Counted from the stretch's first letter, positions 22,773 to 32,127 are shown. The stretch: 41,474 nucleotides of DNA from Aneurinibacillus aneurinilyticus ATCC 12856 (GCF_000466385.1 NZ_KE952746.1:1-41474), one strand, 5' to 3'. Notes: generated by a model from the sequence alone, not told the origin. Translations and numbers: made by a program.

Positions 22773-24881
22773 TCAAGATTTTCTCAGGCGTACCGCGCAT
22801 ACTTTGAATTCCGGCATACGGGAAACCGGGTCTAGGCACGGATTGGTCAATTGGTTGACAGACAATTGTTTGCCCCAATGATACGGCACAAATACAGTGT
22901 CCTTGCGGATGGCTTTTGTCAACCTTACTTTTAATTTCATTTTTGCACGACGCGTTTCGAGTTCTACCTCTTCGCCATCTTGCAAATTGTATTTACTTGC
23001 CATCTCCGGATGCATTTCCGCGTATGGCTCCGGACATTTCTCCATAAGAAAATCAATGCGTCGGGTCTGGTTACCGGACAAATAATGGAACACCACACGC
23101 CCGGTTGTTAAAATTTCCGGGAACTCTTTGCTTTGAATCTCGCCCGCTTCCTGCCAATCGACTATACGTAGATTAGCTTTGCCGTCCGGCGTCGGAAACG
23201 AATCCTGATACACGTACGGCGTTCCGGGATGCTCAAGGTCCGGGCATGGCCAGAATACACCTTGCTGCTTCTCGATTTTTTCATACGTGATGCCGTAGTA
23301 GTCCGCCTTCCCACCCCTAGAGGCTACACGCAGTTCATTAAAAATCTCCTCTGCATTCCCATATTTAAAATACTTGCCACGCCCCATGCGTGTAGCAATT
23401 TCACTGAGAATCCGCCAATCCGGCTTCGATTCTCCTGCTGGCTTACGGATTTGATTGATTTTAATGACACGTCCTTCTGTATTGGTTGTGGTGCCTTCGT
23501 CTTCGGCCCACGTAGTTGTCGGCAGGACAACATCGGCGAACTCTGCTGTTTCGGATAGGAAAAAGTCATTCACAACAAGGAAGTCAAGCTTTTCCAGCGC
23601 TTTCCACACATGGTGTGCGTTCGGTGATGATACTGCCGGATTGCTGCAGATCACATGCATGGCCCGCACCGTTCCCTGGTGAATGGAATCGAGCATTTCA
23701 TACGCAGATACGCCCGGTCCCGGCATTTCAGCCGGGTCAATCCCCCATACTTGCGAAATATACTGCACAGCTTCCGGATCGGTCAGTTTGCGATAGCCGG
23801 GAAGAAGGTCTGCTTTCTGTCCATGTTCGCGACCGCCTTGTCCGTTCCCCTGGCCGGTAAATGTCGCTACACCGCTCGCAAATTTACCGATTTGACCACG
23901 GATAAGCGCCAGGTTCGTGTAGGAGCCGACATTGTCCACGCCTTTGCGCTGCTGTTCTACCCCCCGCGCAAACATTACGACCGATTTTTTTGCCTTCCCG
24001 TATATGTGTGCCGCTTTGATGATTTTTTCTTGTGCAACACCGGTAAGCCAGGAGGTATATTCAGGCGTAAATTTCCCTACCATTTTTTCCAGGTCTTCAA
24101 AACCGTTGACCCGTTGCACAACGTATTCATTATCTACATAACCTTCTTTGATCAAAATGTGTGCAATTCCATTTGCCAGAGCAGAGTCGGTACCCGGTTT
24201 CAGATCCAGATGCACATCGGCAATGCGAGCGGTTGGCGTCTCGCGGGGGTCGGCAACAATAAGTTTCGCTCCCCGGTCGCGGCCCCGCCAAAACCAAGTG
24301 ATGCTGGTTGGATGGCATTCTGCCGTATTCGATCCGGCCAGGAAAAAGCAATCCGAATGCAAAAGATCCGTCCAAGGTAATGTGGAGCCACGATCCATGC
24401 CTAAGGTGGCATTAAATCCACCAGCCGCTGACGACATGCAGTAGCGCCCATTATAGTCAATATGCTTCGTGCCAAGGCCTACACGAGCGTATTTACCGAC
24501 GAGGTAACATTTTTCGTTCGTCATTGATACGCCACCATAGACGCCAACAGCATCTTTGCCATACGTGGCAGCAATTTCTTTAAATTTTCGTTCGATAAGG
24601 TCATACGCTTCTTCCCATGAAGCTTCGATAAATTTTCCGTCCCTCTTGATTAATGGACGGAGAATGCGGTCCGGATGCTCAACCTGCTGATAGGCCGTTA
24701 CACCTTTCGGGCAAAGACGACCTTGATTGACCGGCCATTCGTAGCGTGGCTCTATGCCTACGACACGTCCTGTAGCATCATCAATCCGAACATTCATGCC
24801 ACATTGCATACCACAATATGAACAATGCGTCGGGATAAAACTCTCGCCTTTTCGATGCAAATTTTTCGTTTCCGTTGCCAT
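22773..24881 (-). CDS. Molybdopterin oxidoreductase, NapA/NasC-like nitrate reductase catalytic subunit
   Basis: 702 aa. N-terminal [4Fe-4S] site C20, C23, C27 and C57 (CSYCGMQC ... RLCPKG), Mo ligand C148 in YCMSSAAGGFNATLG, bis-MGD-binding segments (AGSNTAECHP, KLIVADPRETPTA, FTGQGNGQGGREHGQ, VCSNPAVSSPN) and a C-terminal cofactor-binding beta domain ending PYHWGKQLSVNQLTNPCLDP. Length and cysteine ligand fit Nap/Nas and not the 1,200-aa NarG. No TAT signal, so it is cytosolic. Nitrate is inferred as substrate from NarK and the mob/moa genes; formate or another oxyanion is possible. Confidence 0.92.
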   Translation of the reverse strand: MATETKNLHRKGESFIPTHCSYCGMQCGMNVRIDDATGRVVGIEPRYEWPVNQGRLCPKGVTAYQQVEHPDRILRPLIKRDGKFIEASWEEAYDLIERKFKEIAATYGKDAVGVYGGVSMTNEKCYLVGKYARVGLGTKHIDYNGRYCMSSAAGGFNATLGMDRGSTLPWTDLLHSDCFFLAGSNTAECHPTSITWFWRGRDRGAKLIVADPRETPTARIADVHLDLKPGTDSALANGIAHILIKEGYVDNEYVVQRVNGFEDLEKMVGKFTPEYTSWLTGVAQEKIIKAAHIYGKAKKSVVMFARGVEQQRKGVDNVGSYTNLALIRGQIGKFASGVATFTGQGNGQGGREHGQKADLLPGYRKLTDPEAVQYISQVWGIDPAEMPGPGVSAYEMLDSIHQGTVRAMHVICSNPAVSSPNAHHVWKALEKLDFLVVNDFFLSETAEFADVVLPTTTWAEDEGTTTNTEGRVIKINQIRKPAGESKPDWRILSEIATRMGRGKYFKYGNAEEIFNELRVASRGGKADYYGITYEKIEKQQGVFWPCPDLEHPGTPYVYQDSFPTPDGKANLRIVDWQEAGEIQSKEFPEILTTGRVVFHYLSGNQTRRIDFLMEKCPEPYAEMHPEMASKYNLQDGEEVELETRRAKMKLKVRLTKAIRKDTVFVPYHWGKQLSVNQLTNPCLDPVSRMPEFKVCAVRLRKS

Positions 24882-24893
24882 ATTCGTCTCCTC

Positions 24894-26009
24894 CTACGCT
24901 TTCTTCTTGCTAAAGCCCGGCATTGAGATGCCTGTATTCGTATCAATTGGTGCGTACGGATCTTTCGTACGTGGATTCAGCATGTTCATCTGGCGCATAG
25001 CGCGCAGTTTACGGCGGCAATCCCAGCAATACTCCGCCAGATAACTGCCGTCCTCAAGTTGCAGGTCGAAGCTGTTATCCTGCAGGATGCTGACAACGTC
25101 TTCGATTTGCTCCTGTGCAGCATACGATGTGCCGCAACGCTTACAGCTGTGCATCGGAATATCCTCCCCTACTTGGTAGTTTAGCGGTACCGCAGTCGCC
25201 AATGGGCGCAGCGGGAAATGAAACAATTTGCCGAATGGAAAATAAATAAGCAGTGTAATAACCGTTAGTTGATGAATCATCGAAATTGTCATATACAGCG
25301 TGCCATGAAACAGCACGGCACTCATCGTAAGCGCAAGGCCTGTGAGTGTCACCGCCAGCAGGATGAACAGCGGTACAAGGTCAAATTCAAAGCGCTGCGT
25401 TACCTGTAGATCGCGGTCTTTAATCCGGCGATAGAACATCATGGATAACCCGATAAGGCACATGGCAGCAGTCCAGTTCAGTCCGTTATAAATCATAAAA
25501 GCAGGCCAGCCTTCCACATCCATTACGAATGTTTTCAATCCAAGCACCGATACAGCGTAATGATTCGGGTCAACGAGTTCGAAGTGAAACCACCCGAAAA
25601 CAAGACCGAATGTAATAATGAAGGAGCCGATGCACCCATAGGCGACCAACAGGTGCTGAATACCACGGTATAGCCCGCGTTTAAAAATGAATTTTTGCAA
25701 CACAATATTTTCGAACAGCGTGACCGTGATAGCTTTCCATGTGCGCCGTTTCCTTGCTTTATTCTTCAAGTTTTTCCGGCTTCGTCCGTCCACCCGTCGG
25801 GTTGCAGGACGCATGGCGAAAGCGACAATACGGTAAACAAGGCCGATGAAACAGACAGCGGCGGCGACCATGTAGCCGGAAAGCGCCAAATCAATATGTT
25901 TAAATTGATTTGTGCCAAAAAACATCGTGATAAACAGAAACAGGATGACAATGAAGGAATACATGCTGGCACGAGAATAAAATGATTTTTCAAGTGAAAA
26001 AAAGTTCAT
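24894..26009 (-). CDS. NarI/HdrE-like membrane quinol-oxidising subunit
   Basis: 371 aa. About six transmembrane helices, with histidines placed to bind b hemes (GIQHLLVAYG, SMIHQLTVITLLIYFPFGKL, LFHFPLRP), resembling nitrate reductase gamma and HdrE subunits. A C-terminal domain has CKRCG (about residue 295) and YCWDC (about 340), a zinc-ribbon or iron-sulfur-like quartet not present in NarI. ATG 26009 has GGGAAG nearby. First gene of the operon, 12 nt before the catalytic gene, and read from the Fnr-box promoter. Electron flow: quinol to this subunit, then ferredoxin subunit, then molybdenum subunit; the Rieske protein may branch from it. Confidence 0.85.
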   Translation of the reverse strand: MNFFSLEKSFYSRASMYSFIVILFLFITMFFGTNQFKHIDLALSGYMVAAAVCFIGLVYRIVAFAMRPATRRVDGRSRKNLKNKARKRRTWKAITVTLFENIVLQKFIFKRGLYRGIQHLLVAYGCIGSFIITFGLVFGWFHFELVDPNHYAVSVLGLKTFVMDVEGWPAFMIYNGLNWTAAMCLIGLSMMFYRRIKDRDLQVTQRFEFDLVPLFILLAVTLTGLALTMSAVLFHGTLYMTISMIHQLTVITLLIYFPFGKLFHFPLRPLATAVPLNYQVGEDIPMHSCKRCGTSYAAQEQIEDVVSILQDNSFDLQLEDGSYLAEYCWDCRRKLRAMRQMNMLNPRTKDPYAPIDTNTGISMPGFSKKKA

Positions 26010-26072
26010 GCTTTCACTTCCCTTTTTTGTTTGCATATGGCTTTGTAAGTAAATGGTCGTTTGGTTACTTTC

Positions 26073-26115
26073 ATCCTAAAAAATTTCACGTGCTGTGGGT
26101 GTGATATTTTTCACA
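26073..26115 (-). promoter_or_regulatory. Fnr box and class II promoter of reductase operon
   Basis: TGTGATATTTTTCACA (26100-26115) is a perfect TGTGA-N6-TCACA site. On the minus strand its centre lies 41-42 bp before a start expected near 26066, and TAGGAT (26078-26073) fits the -10. That is the class II Fnr spacing, so anaerobic induction is predicted. Confidence 0.75.
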
Positions 26116-26173
26116 CTGTAGTCATCTTTCACAATTTGGTCATGAAGCTGTGGCATATTGTTGAAGCCCAATA

Positions 26174-26208
26174 AAAAAACCGACCCTTTCTATTTTTGAA
26201 AGAATCGG
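26174..26208 (-). terminator. Terminator after GNAT gene
   Basis: CCGA...CTTTC (26180-26190) pairs with GAAAG...TCGG (26198-26208), with a 2x2 internal mismatch; the minus strand ends in seven T. It insulates the reductase promoter from the GNAT gene. Confidence 0.75.
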
Positions 26209-26255
26209 CCTTGCAATAATGTATTTCTGAATATTCCATTCAAATGTTCATATAT

Positions 26256-26711
26256 TTACTTTATTTCGTAATTTAGCCAAACCGCCTTCTGTGCCCCCAT
26301 CTTGTCATATAAGGATTGGGCAACCATGTTATCATGAGCTGTTTCCCATATCATATGTGAATAGTCGTTCTCTCTAATATACGAAAGGCACGTTTGAAAA
26401 AGCTTTTCGCCAAGCTTCTGTCCTTGTATATCCGGTACAACAAATAAATCATAAAGAAAAGCCATCCGTTTTGCTTCCAGAGTGTTAAAAGTAAAATACA
26501 GCGTAGCGAATCCAACGATTTTCTCTGATGGTGTTACAGCGACAAACTGCCTTCCTTCCCATGGATTATCAAGCAAATGATTCACCAACTTATCAAGGGC
26601 TCCCTCTTCCGGACGAGGACACTTGTAAAAATCGACAATATACTGGTACATGACATCAAGCAATTGTGGAATGTCCTCTTTTGCAGCAGGTCTAATATTT
26701 ACAGCTTCCAT
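26256..26711 (-). CDS. GNAT-family N-acetyltransferase
   Basis: 151 aa, complete GNAT fold: IRPAAKEDIPQLLDVM, FVAVTPSEKIVGFATLYF, LYDLFVVPDIQGQKLGEKLFQ (acetyl-CoA-binding Q/R-x-x-G-x-G variant, here QGQKLGEKL), and ENDYSHMIWETAHDNMVAQSLYDKMG. Start ATG 26711 has GGAGGG about eight bases upstream. Substrate unknown; the last motif is typical of small-molecule or amino-group acetyltransferases. Monocistronic. Confidence 0.88.
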   Translation of the reverse strand: MEAVNIRPAAKEDIPQLLDVMYQYIVDFYKCPRPEEGALDKLVNHLLDNPWEGRQFVAVTPSEKIVGFATLYFTFNTLEAKRMAFLYDLFVVPDIQGQKLGEKLFQTCLSYIRENDYSHMIWETAHDNMVAQSLYDKMGAQKAVWLNYEIK

Positions 26712-26900
26712 TATATCTTCCCTCCAAAATAATAGTTTCAAATGCTTTATTAAAATTATAAAAGCAATTTACATGCCAATACTTGAAATGGATGAGATAA
26801 AAATAATGGCATTGGATGAATACAAAAAGCATGATTTACTTTATCATCTATCATATAGACTTTTATTATTTGAATTTTCCGAAAAGGGGAGAAAAACAAA

Positions 26901-27872
26901 TTGACTACTCAACAACATCATGTACGTGTAGCTGTCGTCCAAGCCGCTTCTATTATTATGGAGCGGGAAGCAAGCACGGAAAAAGCAGTTTCATTAACCC
27001 TGCAAGCAGCAGAAAAAGGAGCCAGACTCGTCGTATTTCCTGAAGCCTTCATTCCGGCTTATCCCCGGGGGCTTAGCTTCGGAACAAAGATCGGAAGCCG
27101 AGCGCCGGAAGGAAGAAAAGACTGGCTGCGCTACTGGGAAAATGCGGTTCCTGTGCCGAGTGAAACGACCGAAAGATTAGGGGAAGCAGCTCGTCAGGCC
27201 GGTGTCTATCTTGTAATCGGCGTAATTGAAAGAGACAACGAATGTAGCGGTGGGACCGTATATTGCACGGTACTATTCTTCGGACCGGATGGAACATTGC
27301 TCGGAAAGCATCGCAAGCTAAAACCTACGGCCTCTGAACGTATCGTTTGGGGAGAGGGAGATGGAAGCACCTTACCGGTTTTCGATACACCTTTTGGGAA
27401 AATAGGTTCGTTAATTTGCTGGGAAAATTATATGCCGTTAGCCAGAATGGCAATGTATGCTAAAGGGGTTCAAATTTATATCGCTCCTACAGCAGATGCT
27501 AGGGATGTATGGCAGTCTACAATCCGCCATATTGCTGTGGAAGGAAGATGTTTTGTTTTATCGTGCAATCAATATGTTACGAAAGATATGTACCCCAATG
27601 ATCTGGCCTGCTACGACGAGCTGGCTTCTTCTCCACATGAGATGAGTTCAGGTGGAAGCGCAGTTGTTGGCCCATTAGGAGACTATATTGTTGAGCCTGT
27701 TTTCGGTCGCGAAGACATGCTGATCGCCGATCTGGATATCCGTGATGTCGCTTATAGTCAATTGGATTTTGATGTAGTGGGGCATTATGCAAGACCTGAT
27801 GTATTTCAATTGCTTGTGAATGAAGAGAAAAAAGAAAGTGTAAAATGGTTGAAGCCAACGCCCTTTGCATAA
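26901..27872 (+). CDS. Nitrilase (carbon-nitrogen hydrolase)
   Basis: 323 aa. Catalytic triad visible: E48 (VFPEAFIPAYP), K139 (HRKLKPT), C173 (LICWENY). The ICWENYMP, FIPAYPRG and AVEGRCFVLSCNQ wording belongs to the true nitrilase branch that hydrolyses nitriles to acids and ammonia. Start is TTG 26901, preceded by GGGGAG nine bases upstream. The TTG overlaps the stop of an upstream 44-codon frame (ATTGA), possibly by chance. Substrate unknown. Confidence 0.9.
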   Translation: MTTQQHHVRVAVVQAASIIMEREASTEKAVSLTLQAAEKGARLVVFPEAFIPAYPRGLSFGTKIGSRAPEGRKDWLRYWENAVPVPSETTERLGEAARQAGVYLVIGVIERDNECSGGTVYCTVLFFGPDGTLLGKHRKLKPTASERIVWGEGDGSTLPVFDTPFGKIGSLICWENYMPLARMAMYAKGVQIYIAPTADARDVWQSTIRHIAVEGRCFVLSCNQYVTKDMYPNDLACYDELASSPHEMSSGGSAVVGPLGDYIVEPVFGREDMLIADLDIRDVAYSQLDFDVVGHYARPDVFQLLVNEEKKESVKWLKPTPFA

Positions 27873-27887
27873 AACCGACTTTATCAT

Positions 27888-27918
27888 AAAAAAAGAGAGC
27901 CCGTTTGCTCTCTTTTTT
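27888..27918. terminator. Bidirectional terminator
   Basis: AAAAAGAGAGC (27890-27900), loop CCGTTT, GCTCTCTTTTT (27907-27917). Shared by the convergent nitrilase and aminotransferase genes. Confidence 0.85.
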
Positions 27919-27929
27919 TATGTCCTTAC

Positions 27930-29141
27930 TTATACTGTCGCCTTATCTTTCGGAACGGTTTCATACGCTTCTTCCAATACACGAACCAACTGGTTCATGC
28001 CATACTCGATTTTTTCCGGCACAGCATGTGTAAAGTTTAAACGGAATGTATTGTGCTTTGGTTCACAAACATAGAACGGAGAACCTGGCACGTATGCTAC
28101 GCCATTCTCAACTGCTTTAGGCAACAAATCTTTCGTATTAATGCTTTCGTGCAATGCAACCCAGAAAAACATGCCTCCCCGCGGCACCACATAGTCAAGC
28201 CCTGGAAGATGAAGCCGTTGCAGTTGACCGAGCATCACTTCCATCCTTTCTTTATATACAGCACGCAGTGTTGCAATATGGGAATTCAAGTCAAAGTCAC
28301 GAAGCAGATAATACAATGCCTGCTGATCAATGGAGCTGGAATGAAGATCTGCAGCCTGTTTCGCCTGTGCCATCATTCGAATAATTTGATATGGTCCCAT
28401 TACCCATCCTGTACGTAGCGCTGGTACGACCGTCTTAGAGAACGTGCTCGTATACAGGACAGTCTCTCCGTTGTCAAGAGATGCAAGCGTAGTATAATTA
28501 GCTGCTTCATCAAATTGAATTTCTCCGTACGGATCGTCTTCAAAAATAATGACATTGTATTTTTTTGCTAAATGAAGCAAATGTTTACGGCGCTCAAGCG
28601 ACCATACTTTTCCGACAGGGTTTGAGAATGTCGGTACGATATATACGAATTTAGGTAAATGAGATTTCATTTTTTCTTCTAAATCCTCCGGCAACATGCC
28701 GAATTCATCAGATTCGACCGGCACCACTTGGGCTTCGTATGATTGGAATACTTGAAGCGCTGCCAGGTACGTAGGATTCTCTGTCAGAATCACATCACCG
28801 GGATTAAGCATAATACGGGAAAATAAGTCGATCGCTTGCTGAGACCCGGTCGTCAGCAAAACGTTATCCGCATCCATCCGAATTTGTTTGCGTACAGCCA
28901 TTCGGTCTGCCACCGCTTCACGCAATGGTGTATATCCTTCCGTTAAACCGTACTGCATTGTATGTTTTCCGCCTTCAAATACACGTTTGTACGCTTCTTC
29001 TACCGCATCAAGCGGGAATAAATCATCATCGGGCAATCCGCCAGCAAATGAGATGATATCCCCCTCGCCGACCACTTTGAGGATATCCCGTACTGCGGAT
29101 GATTCAAAATTGCGAGTCCGTTGTGCAAATGCGTACTTCAT
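27930..29141 (-). CDS. PLP-dependent aminotransferase, LysN/2-aminoadipate type
   Basis: 403 aa, fold type I class I/II. PLP-Lys K236 (STFSKTVVPALRTGW), D203 (EDDPYGE), and N-terminal MQYGLTEGYTPLREAVADRM and VYIVPTFSNPVGKVWS. This class transaminates aromatic, branched or 2-aminoadipate substrates with 2-oxoglutarate. Not a MocR regulator, since there is no N-terminal GntR domain. GAGGTGG stands seven bases before the ATG. A possible promoter (TATAAT at 29193-29188, weak TTGCCA with short 15-bp spacing) lies just upstream. Confidence 0.88.
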   Translation of the reverse strand: MKYAFAQRTRNFESSAVRDILKVVGEGDIISFAGGLPDDDLFPLDAVEEAYKRVFEGGKHTMQYGLTEGYTPLREAVADRMAVRKQIRMDADNVLLTTGSQQAIDLFSRIMLNPGDVILTENPTYLAALQVFQSYEAQVVPVESDEFGMLPEDLEEKMKSHLPKFVYIVPTFSNPVGKVWSLERRKHLLHLAKKYNVIIFEDDPYGEIQFDEAANYTTLASLDNGETVLYTSTFSKTVVPALRTGWVMGPYQIIRMMAQAKQAADLHSSSIDQQALYYLLRDFDLNSHIATLRAVYKERMEVMLGQLQRLHLPGLDYVVPRGGMFFWVALHESINTKDLLPKAVENGVAYVPGSPFYVCEPKHNTFRLNFTHAVPEKIEYGMNQLVRVLEEAYETVPKDKATV

Positions 29142-29223
29142 TGTCCAGCCACCTCGATTGATTTGCTTTTTTAAATATTAAAAATACATTATACCTTTTC
29201 AAAGAGAATGGCAAGACTTTTGC

Positions 29224-29790
29224 TTATTTTTCTTCAGGATTCTTTGGTATAAAACGGGAACAATCGCTCATAACGGAAGCATAATCCGTATATTTCGCAA
29301 GGCCGCATTCCTCCACACGTATGCGATAAAGCAGCATCCATGCATTCAACATGCTGAATAACCCAAGCGTTACGTATGCCTCAAACAACAGCGGAATGAG
29401 GGCAAGTTCCAGGATAACGGCCATATAATTCGGGTGGCGCATAAACCGGTAGGGTCCCCGCTTCACTACATGGGCACCCGGCACAAAAATAATGCGTGTA
29501 TTCCAATAGGGGCCAAGCGACGTAATAGCCCAATAGCGAATGAATTGTACAATAAGGAGCACACAGGCAATAAACGGCCACCAATCTAATACAGGATAGC
29601 CCCGGGTGGCCGTTTCTATCCACAATGACAGAAAAAAACCGATATGCAGCATAACTATCCACATGTAATGCTCTTTCCCTATCTCTACTCCGCCCCGGCC
29701 CTCCATCCACGCCTGATTACGTTTAGCAACACGAAGCTCAAGCAAACGCTGGGCAATCAATAATATAAAAACGGTATAAAAAACGAACAA
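29224..29790 (-). CDS. bpsB: Isoprenylcysteine carboxyl methyltransferase-like alkylpyrone O-methyltransferase
   Basis: 188 aa integral membrane methyltransferase with about five helices and the ICMT signature KRGPYRFMRHPNYMAVILEL, plus the C-terminal RIRVEECGLAKYTDYA. It follows the type III polyketide synthase by seven bases, as bpsA-bpsB (ypbQ) do in Bacillus subtilis, where BpsB O-methylates the alkylpyrones made by BpsA. Start TTG at 29790 has AAGGGGG ten bases upstream, inside the end of bpsA. Confidence 0.87.
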   Translation of the reverse strand: MFVFYTVFILLIAQRLLELRVAKRNQAWMEGRGGVEIGKEHYMWIVMLHIGFFLSLWIETATRGYPVLDWWPFIACVLLIVQFIRYWAITSLGPYWNTRIIFVPGAHVVKRGPYRFMRHPNYMAVILELALIPLLFEAYVTLGLFSMLNAWMLLYRIRVEECGLAKYTDYASVMSDCSRFIPKNPEEK

Positions 29791-29797
29791 CTGCGAG

Positions 29798-30856
29798 TCA
29801 CCCCCTTACAAGCAACATCTCCGAGCTAAAACCCGGCCCTAACGCGGTAACAATTCCATATTCTCCAGGCGCAATGCCTTGCTTAAGGAAAACCTGCAAT
29901 ACGAAAAGAACAGTCACGGATGACATATTGCCAAACCGGCGTAGAATGTCGAGTGCATGGGAAAAATAAAAAGGCTCGACGCCCAGCATCTCCCTGTACG
30001 CTTCAATCACTTTTTTACCGCCGGGATGTGCAATGAAATGACGAATATCACGCTGTGTCATGCTATTCCGTTCAAAGAATTCGGTCATATTCGGTCTAAG
30101 GAGCTGATCGACAAGCGCCGGAATATCACGGGAAAAAATGACCTTTAGTCCGTTCTCATTAATCTCCCATCCCATAACATCACGGGTATCCGGCCAAAGC
30201 GTGCTCATCGTATCGATAACCTGTAGCTGTTTTCCGTTTTCCTGTATGGTGTTCTCACCCTCAATGAGTACAGCGGCGGCACCGTCAGCAAATAACGATG
30301 TGGCCACCAGATTGCTCTTCGATTTATCTTCACACTGGAAGGTAAGGCCGCAACATTCGACTGCAATTAAAAGGACACGCTCATGAGGATAGGCGGTTAC
30401 ATAATCAGCAGCCCTTGAGAGTCCTGCTGCACCACCCGCGCATCCAAGTCCCCAAATAGGTGTGCGTTTCGTGTGCGGATTCATGCCCAGCTCATTTATG
30501 ATACAGGAGTCAATGCTTGGAGTAGCGATTCCTGTCGTGGAGACAAACAAAATATGATTAATATCTGCAACGCTTTTCCTGGCCTGCGCTAGGCAATCTT
30601 TCACTGCTTCTACACCGAGGCGGACAGCCCATTTTTGAAACAAAGCATTTTTTTCGGAGAACGTATGCTTCGCGCCGAACCATTCCAGCGGAACACAAAA
30701 ATGCCGCGTCTCTACCTGACCATTACGAAAAATCGGCAGCAGACGGTTAATGTCTCGGAAAGAGTCCCCAAACAGATGGCGCGCAAATTCGCAGATTTCA
30801 GTTTGCTTGAGAATATGCGGTGGGACCGATGTCCCTACAGCGGTGATACGGGCCAA
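29798..30856 (-). CDS. bpsA: Type III polyketide synthase (alkylpyrone synthase)
   Basis: 352 aa chalcone-synthase-like enzyme. Triad: C139 (GLGCAGGAAGL), H277 (FIAHPGGKKVIEAY), N310 (RRFGNMSS). It extends long-chain fatty acyl-CoA with malonyl-CoA to alkylpyrones and alkylresorcinol-like lipids. Start TTG 30856 has AAGGAG nine bases upstream. Coupled to bpsB; divergent from the antiporter. The products are membrane lipids linked to cell envelope stress in relatives. Confidence 0.92.
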   Translation of the reverse strand: MARITAVGTSVPPHILKQTEICEFARHLFGDSFRDINRLLPIFRNGQVETRHFCVPLEWFGAKHTFSEKNALFQKWAVRLGVEAVKDCLAQARKSVADINHILFVSTTGIATPSIDSCIINELGMNPHTKRTPIWGLGCAGGAAGLSRAADYVTAYPHERVLLIAVECCGLTFQCEDKSKSNLVATSLFADGAAAVLIEGENTIQENGKQLQVIDTMSTLWPDTRDVMGWEINENGLKVIFSRDIPALVDQLLRPNMTEFFERNSMTQRDIRHFIAHPGGKKVIEAYREMLGVEPFYFSHALDILRRFGNMSSVTVLFVLQVFLKQGIAPGEYGIVTALGPGFSSEMLLVRG

Positions 30857-30963
30857 ATCACATCGCTCCTTTGCGTACTATGTATATATTTCTTATTTAT
30901 ACCCGTAAAGCTGATAGGAAAAACGGCAAACAAATCATTACACAAAAGGAATGAGGAAAATCC

Positions 30964-32127
30964 ATGTTATTCTTCTTCGAATTGGTTGTCATTCTTTTAA
31001 GCACAAAGCTCGCCGGGGATATAAGCGTCAGACTCGGCCAACCTGCTGTCCTCGGAAAACTAATTATCGGGATTATTATCGGTCCTGCTTTACTTGGCTG
31101 GATTGAAAAAACTACACTAATTGATGAATTAAGCACGATCGGTGTGCTGCTTCTCATGTTCATGGCCGGGCTTGAGACGGATATTAAGGAACTGAACCGC
31201 AATCGTAACTCGTCACTAGCCGTAGCAATAGGAGGCATCGTATTACCTTTCATCGGCGGATATGTGATGGGTCAATTAACAGGGCTGGAACCGGCACATT
31301 CCACTTTTCTGGGACTTCTGCTATGCGCTACATCTGTAAGCATCTCTATACAAACATTACGCGATTTAGGTAAAATGCACACGCGCGAAAGCACGACGAT
31401 TCTAGGTGCCGCAGTTGTAGACGATGTACTGGTTGTCATTTTATTGGCGTTCGCTATGAGTTTTCTCGGCGGCGAAGATGTCAGCCTGGGCGCAGTTATC
31501 GGGAAAAAGGCTTGGTTCTTTATTACAATTTTCTTCATCGGATGGAAGGTAGTCCCGTGGATCATGCGCCTTCTGGCTCCTTTAAAAGTTACCGAATCCA
31601 TTATTAGCGCAGCGCTTATCATATGTTTTTCATTTGCCTATTATGCTGAATTGTTGGGCATTGCGGGTATCATCGGTGCATTTGCCGCCGGTATCGCCAT
31701 CTCACAAACAGCATATAAGGAAGAAGTCGAACATAAGTTAGAACCGATTGCATACGCAATTTTTGTCCCAATTTTCTTCGTTAGCATCGGTATGGAAGTA
31801 TCCTTCACAGGAATTGGAAATCAATTATGGTTTATTATCATTCTAACGTTTATTGCCATTCTGACAAAGCTGGTAGGGTCCGGACTCGGCGCCCGGATGA
31901 CTGGCTTTCCCCGCCGCTCCTCTCTTGCGATTGGCGCCGGCATGGTATCACGCGGTGAGGTTGCCCTTATTATCGCTGCGATTGGTTTAGAATCACATCT
32001 GCTGGCTCAGGAATATTTCACACCTATCGTTATCGTGGTAATTCTCACGACGATCGTAACTCCTCCAATGCTCAAAATTTTATTTTCTTCCAATAAACCA
32101 TCCGCAACAAAAAAGGCACTCAAATGA
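30964..32127 (+). CDS. CPA2-family cation/proton antiporter
   Basis: 387 aa, about twelve transmembrane helices, with the Na+/H+ exchanger domain only; the TrkA-N (RCK) domain of KefB/C is absent. GVLLLMFMAGLETD, VVDDVLVVILLAF (ion-binding Asp pair) and MVSRGEVALIIAAIGL are diagnostic of the GerN/NapA group, which exchange Na+ or K+ for H+. GAGGAAAATCC precedes the ATG. It shares a terminator with the integrase-like gene, and its last codons overlap that hairpin. Confidence 0.9.
   Translation: MLFFFELVVILLSTKLAGDISVRLGQPAVLGKLIIGIIIGPALLGWIEKTTLIDELSTIGVLLLMFMAGLETDIKELNRNRNSSLAVAIGGIVLPFIGGYVMGQLTGLEPAHSTFLGLLLCATSVSISIQTLRDLGKMHTRESTTILGAAVVDDVLVVILLAFAMSFLGGEDVSLGAVIGKKAWFFITIFFIGWKVVPWIMRLLAPLKVTESIISAALIICFSFAYYAELLGIAGIIGAFAAGIAISQTAYKEEVEHKLEPIAYAIFVPIFFVSIGMEVSFTGIGNQLWFIIILTFIAILTKLVGSGLGARMTGFPRRSSLAIGAGMVSRGEVALIIAAIGLESHLLAQEYFTPIVIVVILTTIVTPPMLKILFSSNKPSATKKALK

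Noticed and set aside
22184-22807. 207-aa plus-strand open frame opposite the ferredoxin gene
   Set aside because: Antisense to four iron-sulfur cysteine groups; no ribosome site.
23655-24380. 241-aa plus-strand open frame opposite the molybdenum subunit
   Set aside because: It is antisense to conserved cofactor-binding segments of the catalytic subunit and has no protein family style; it is a codon-bias shadow.
26650-26904. 84-aa frame before the nitrilase
   Set aside because: Its first half is antisense to the GNAT gene. The last 44 codons overlap the nitrilase TTG but have no ribosome site, so a leader peptide is not supported.
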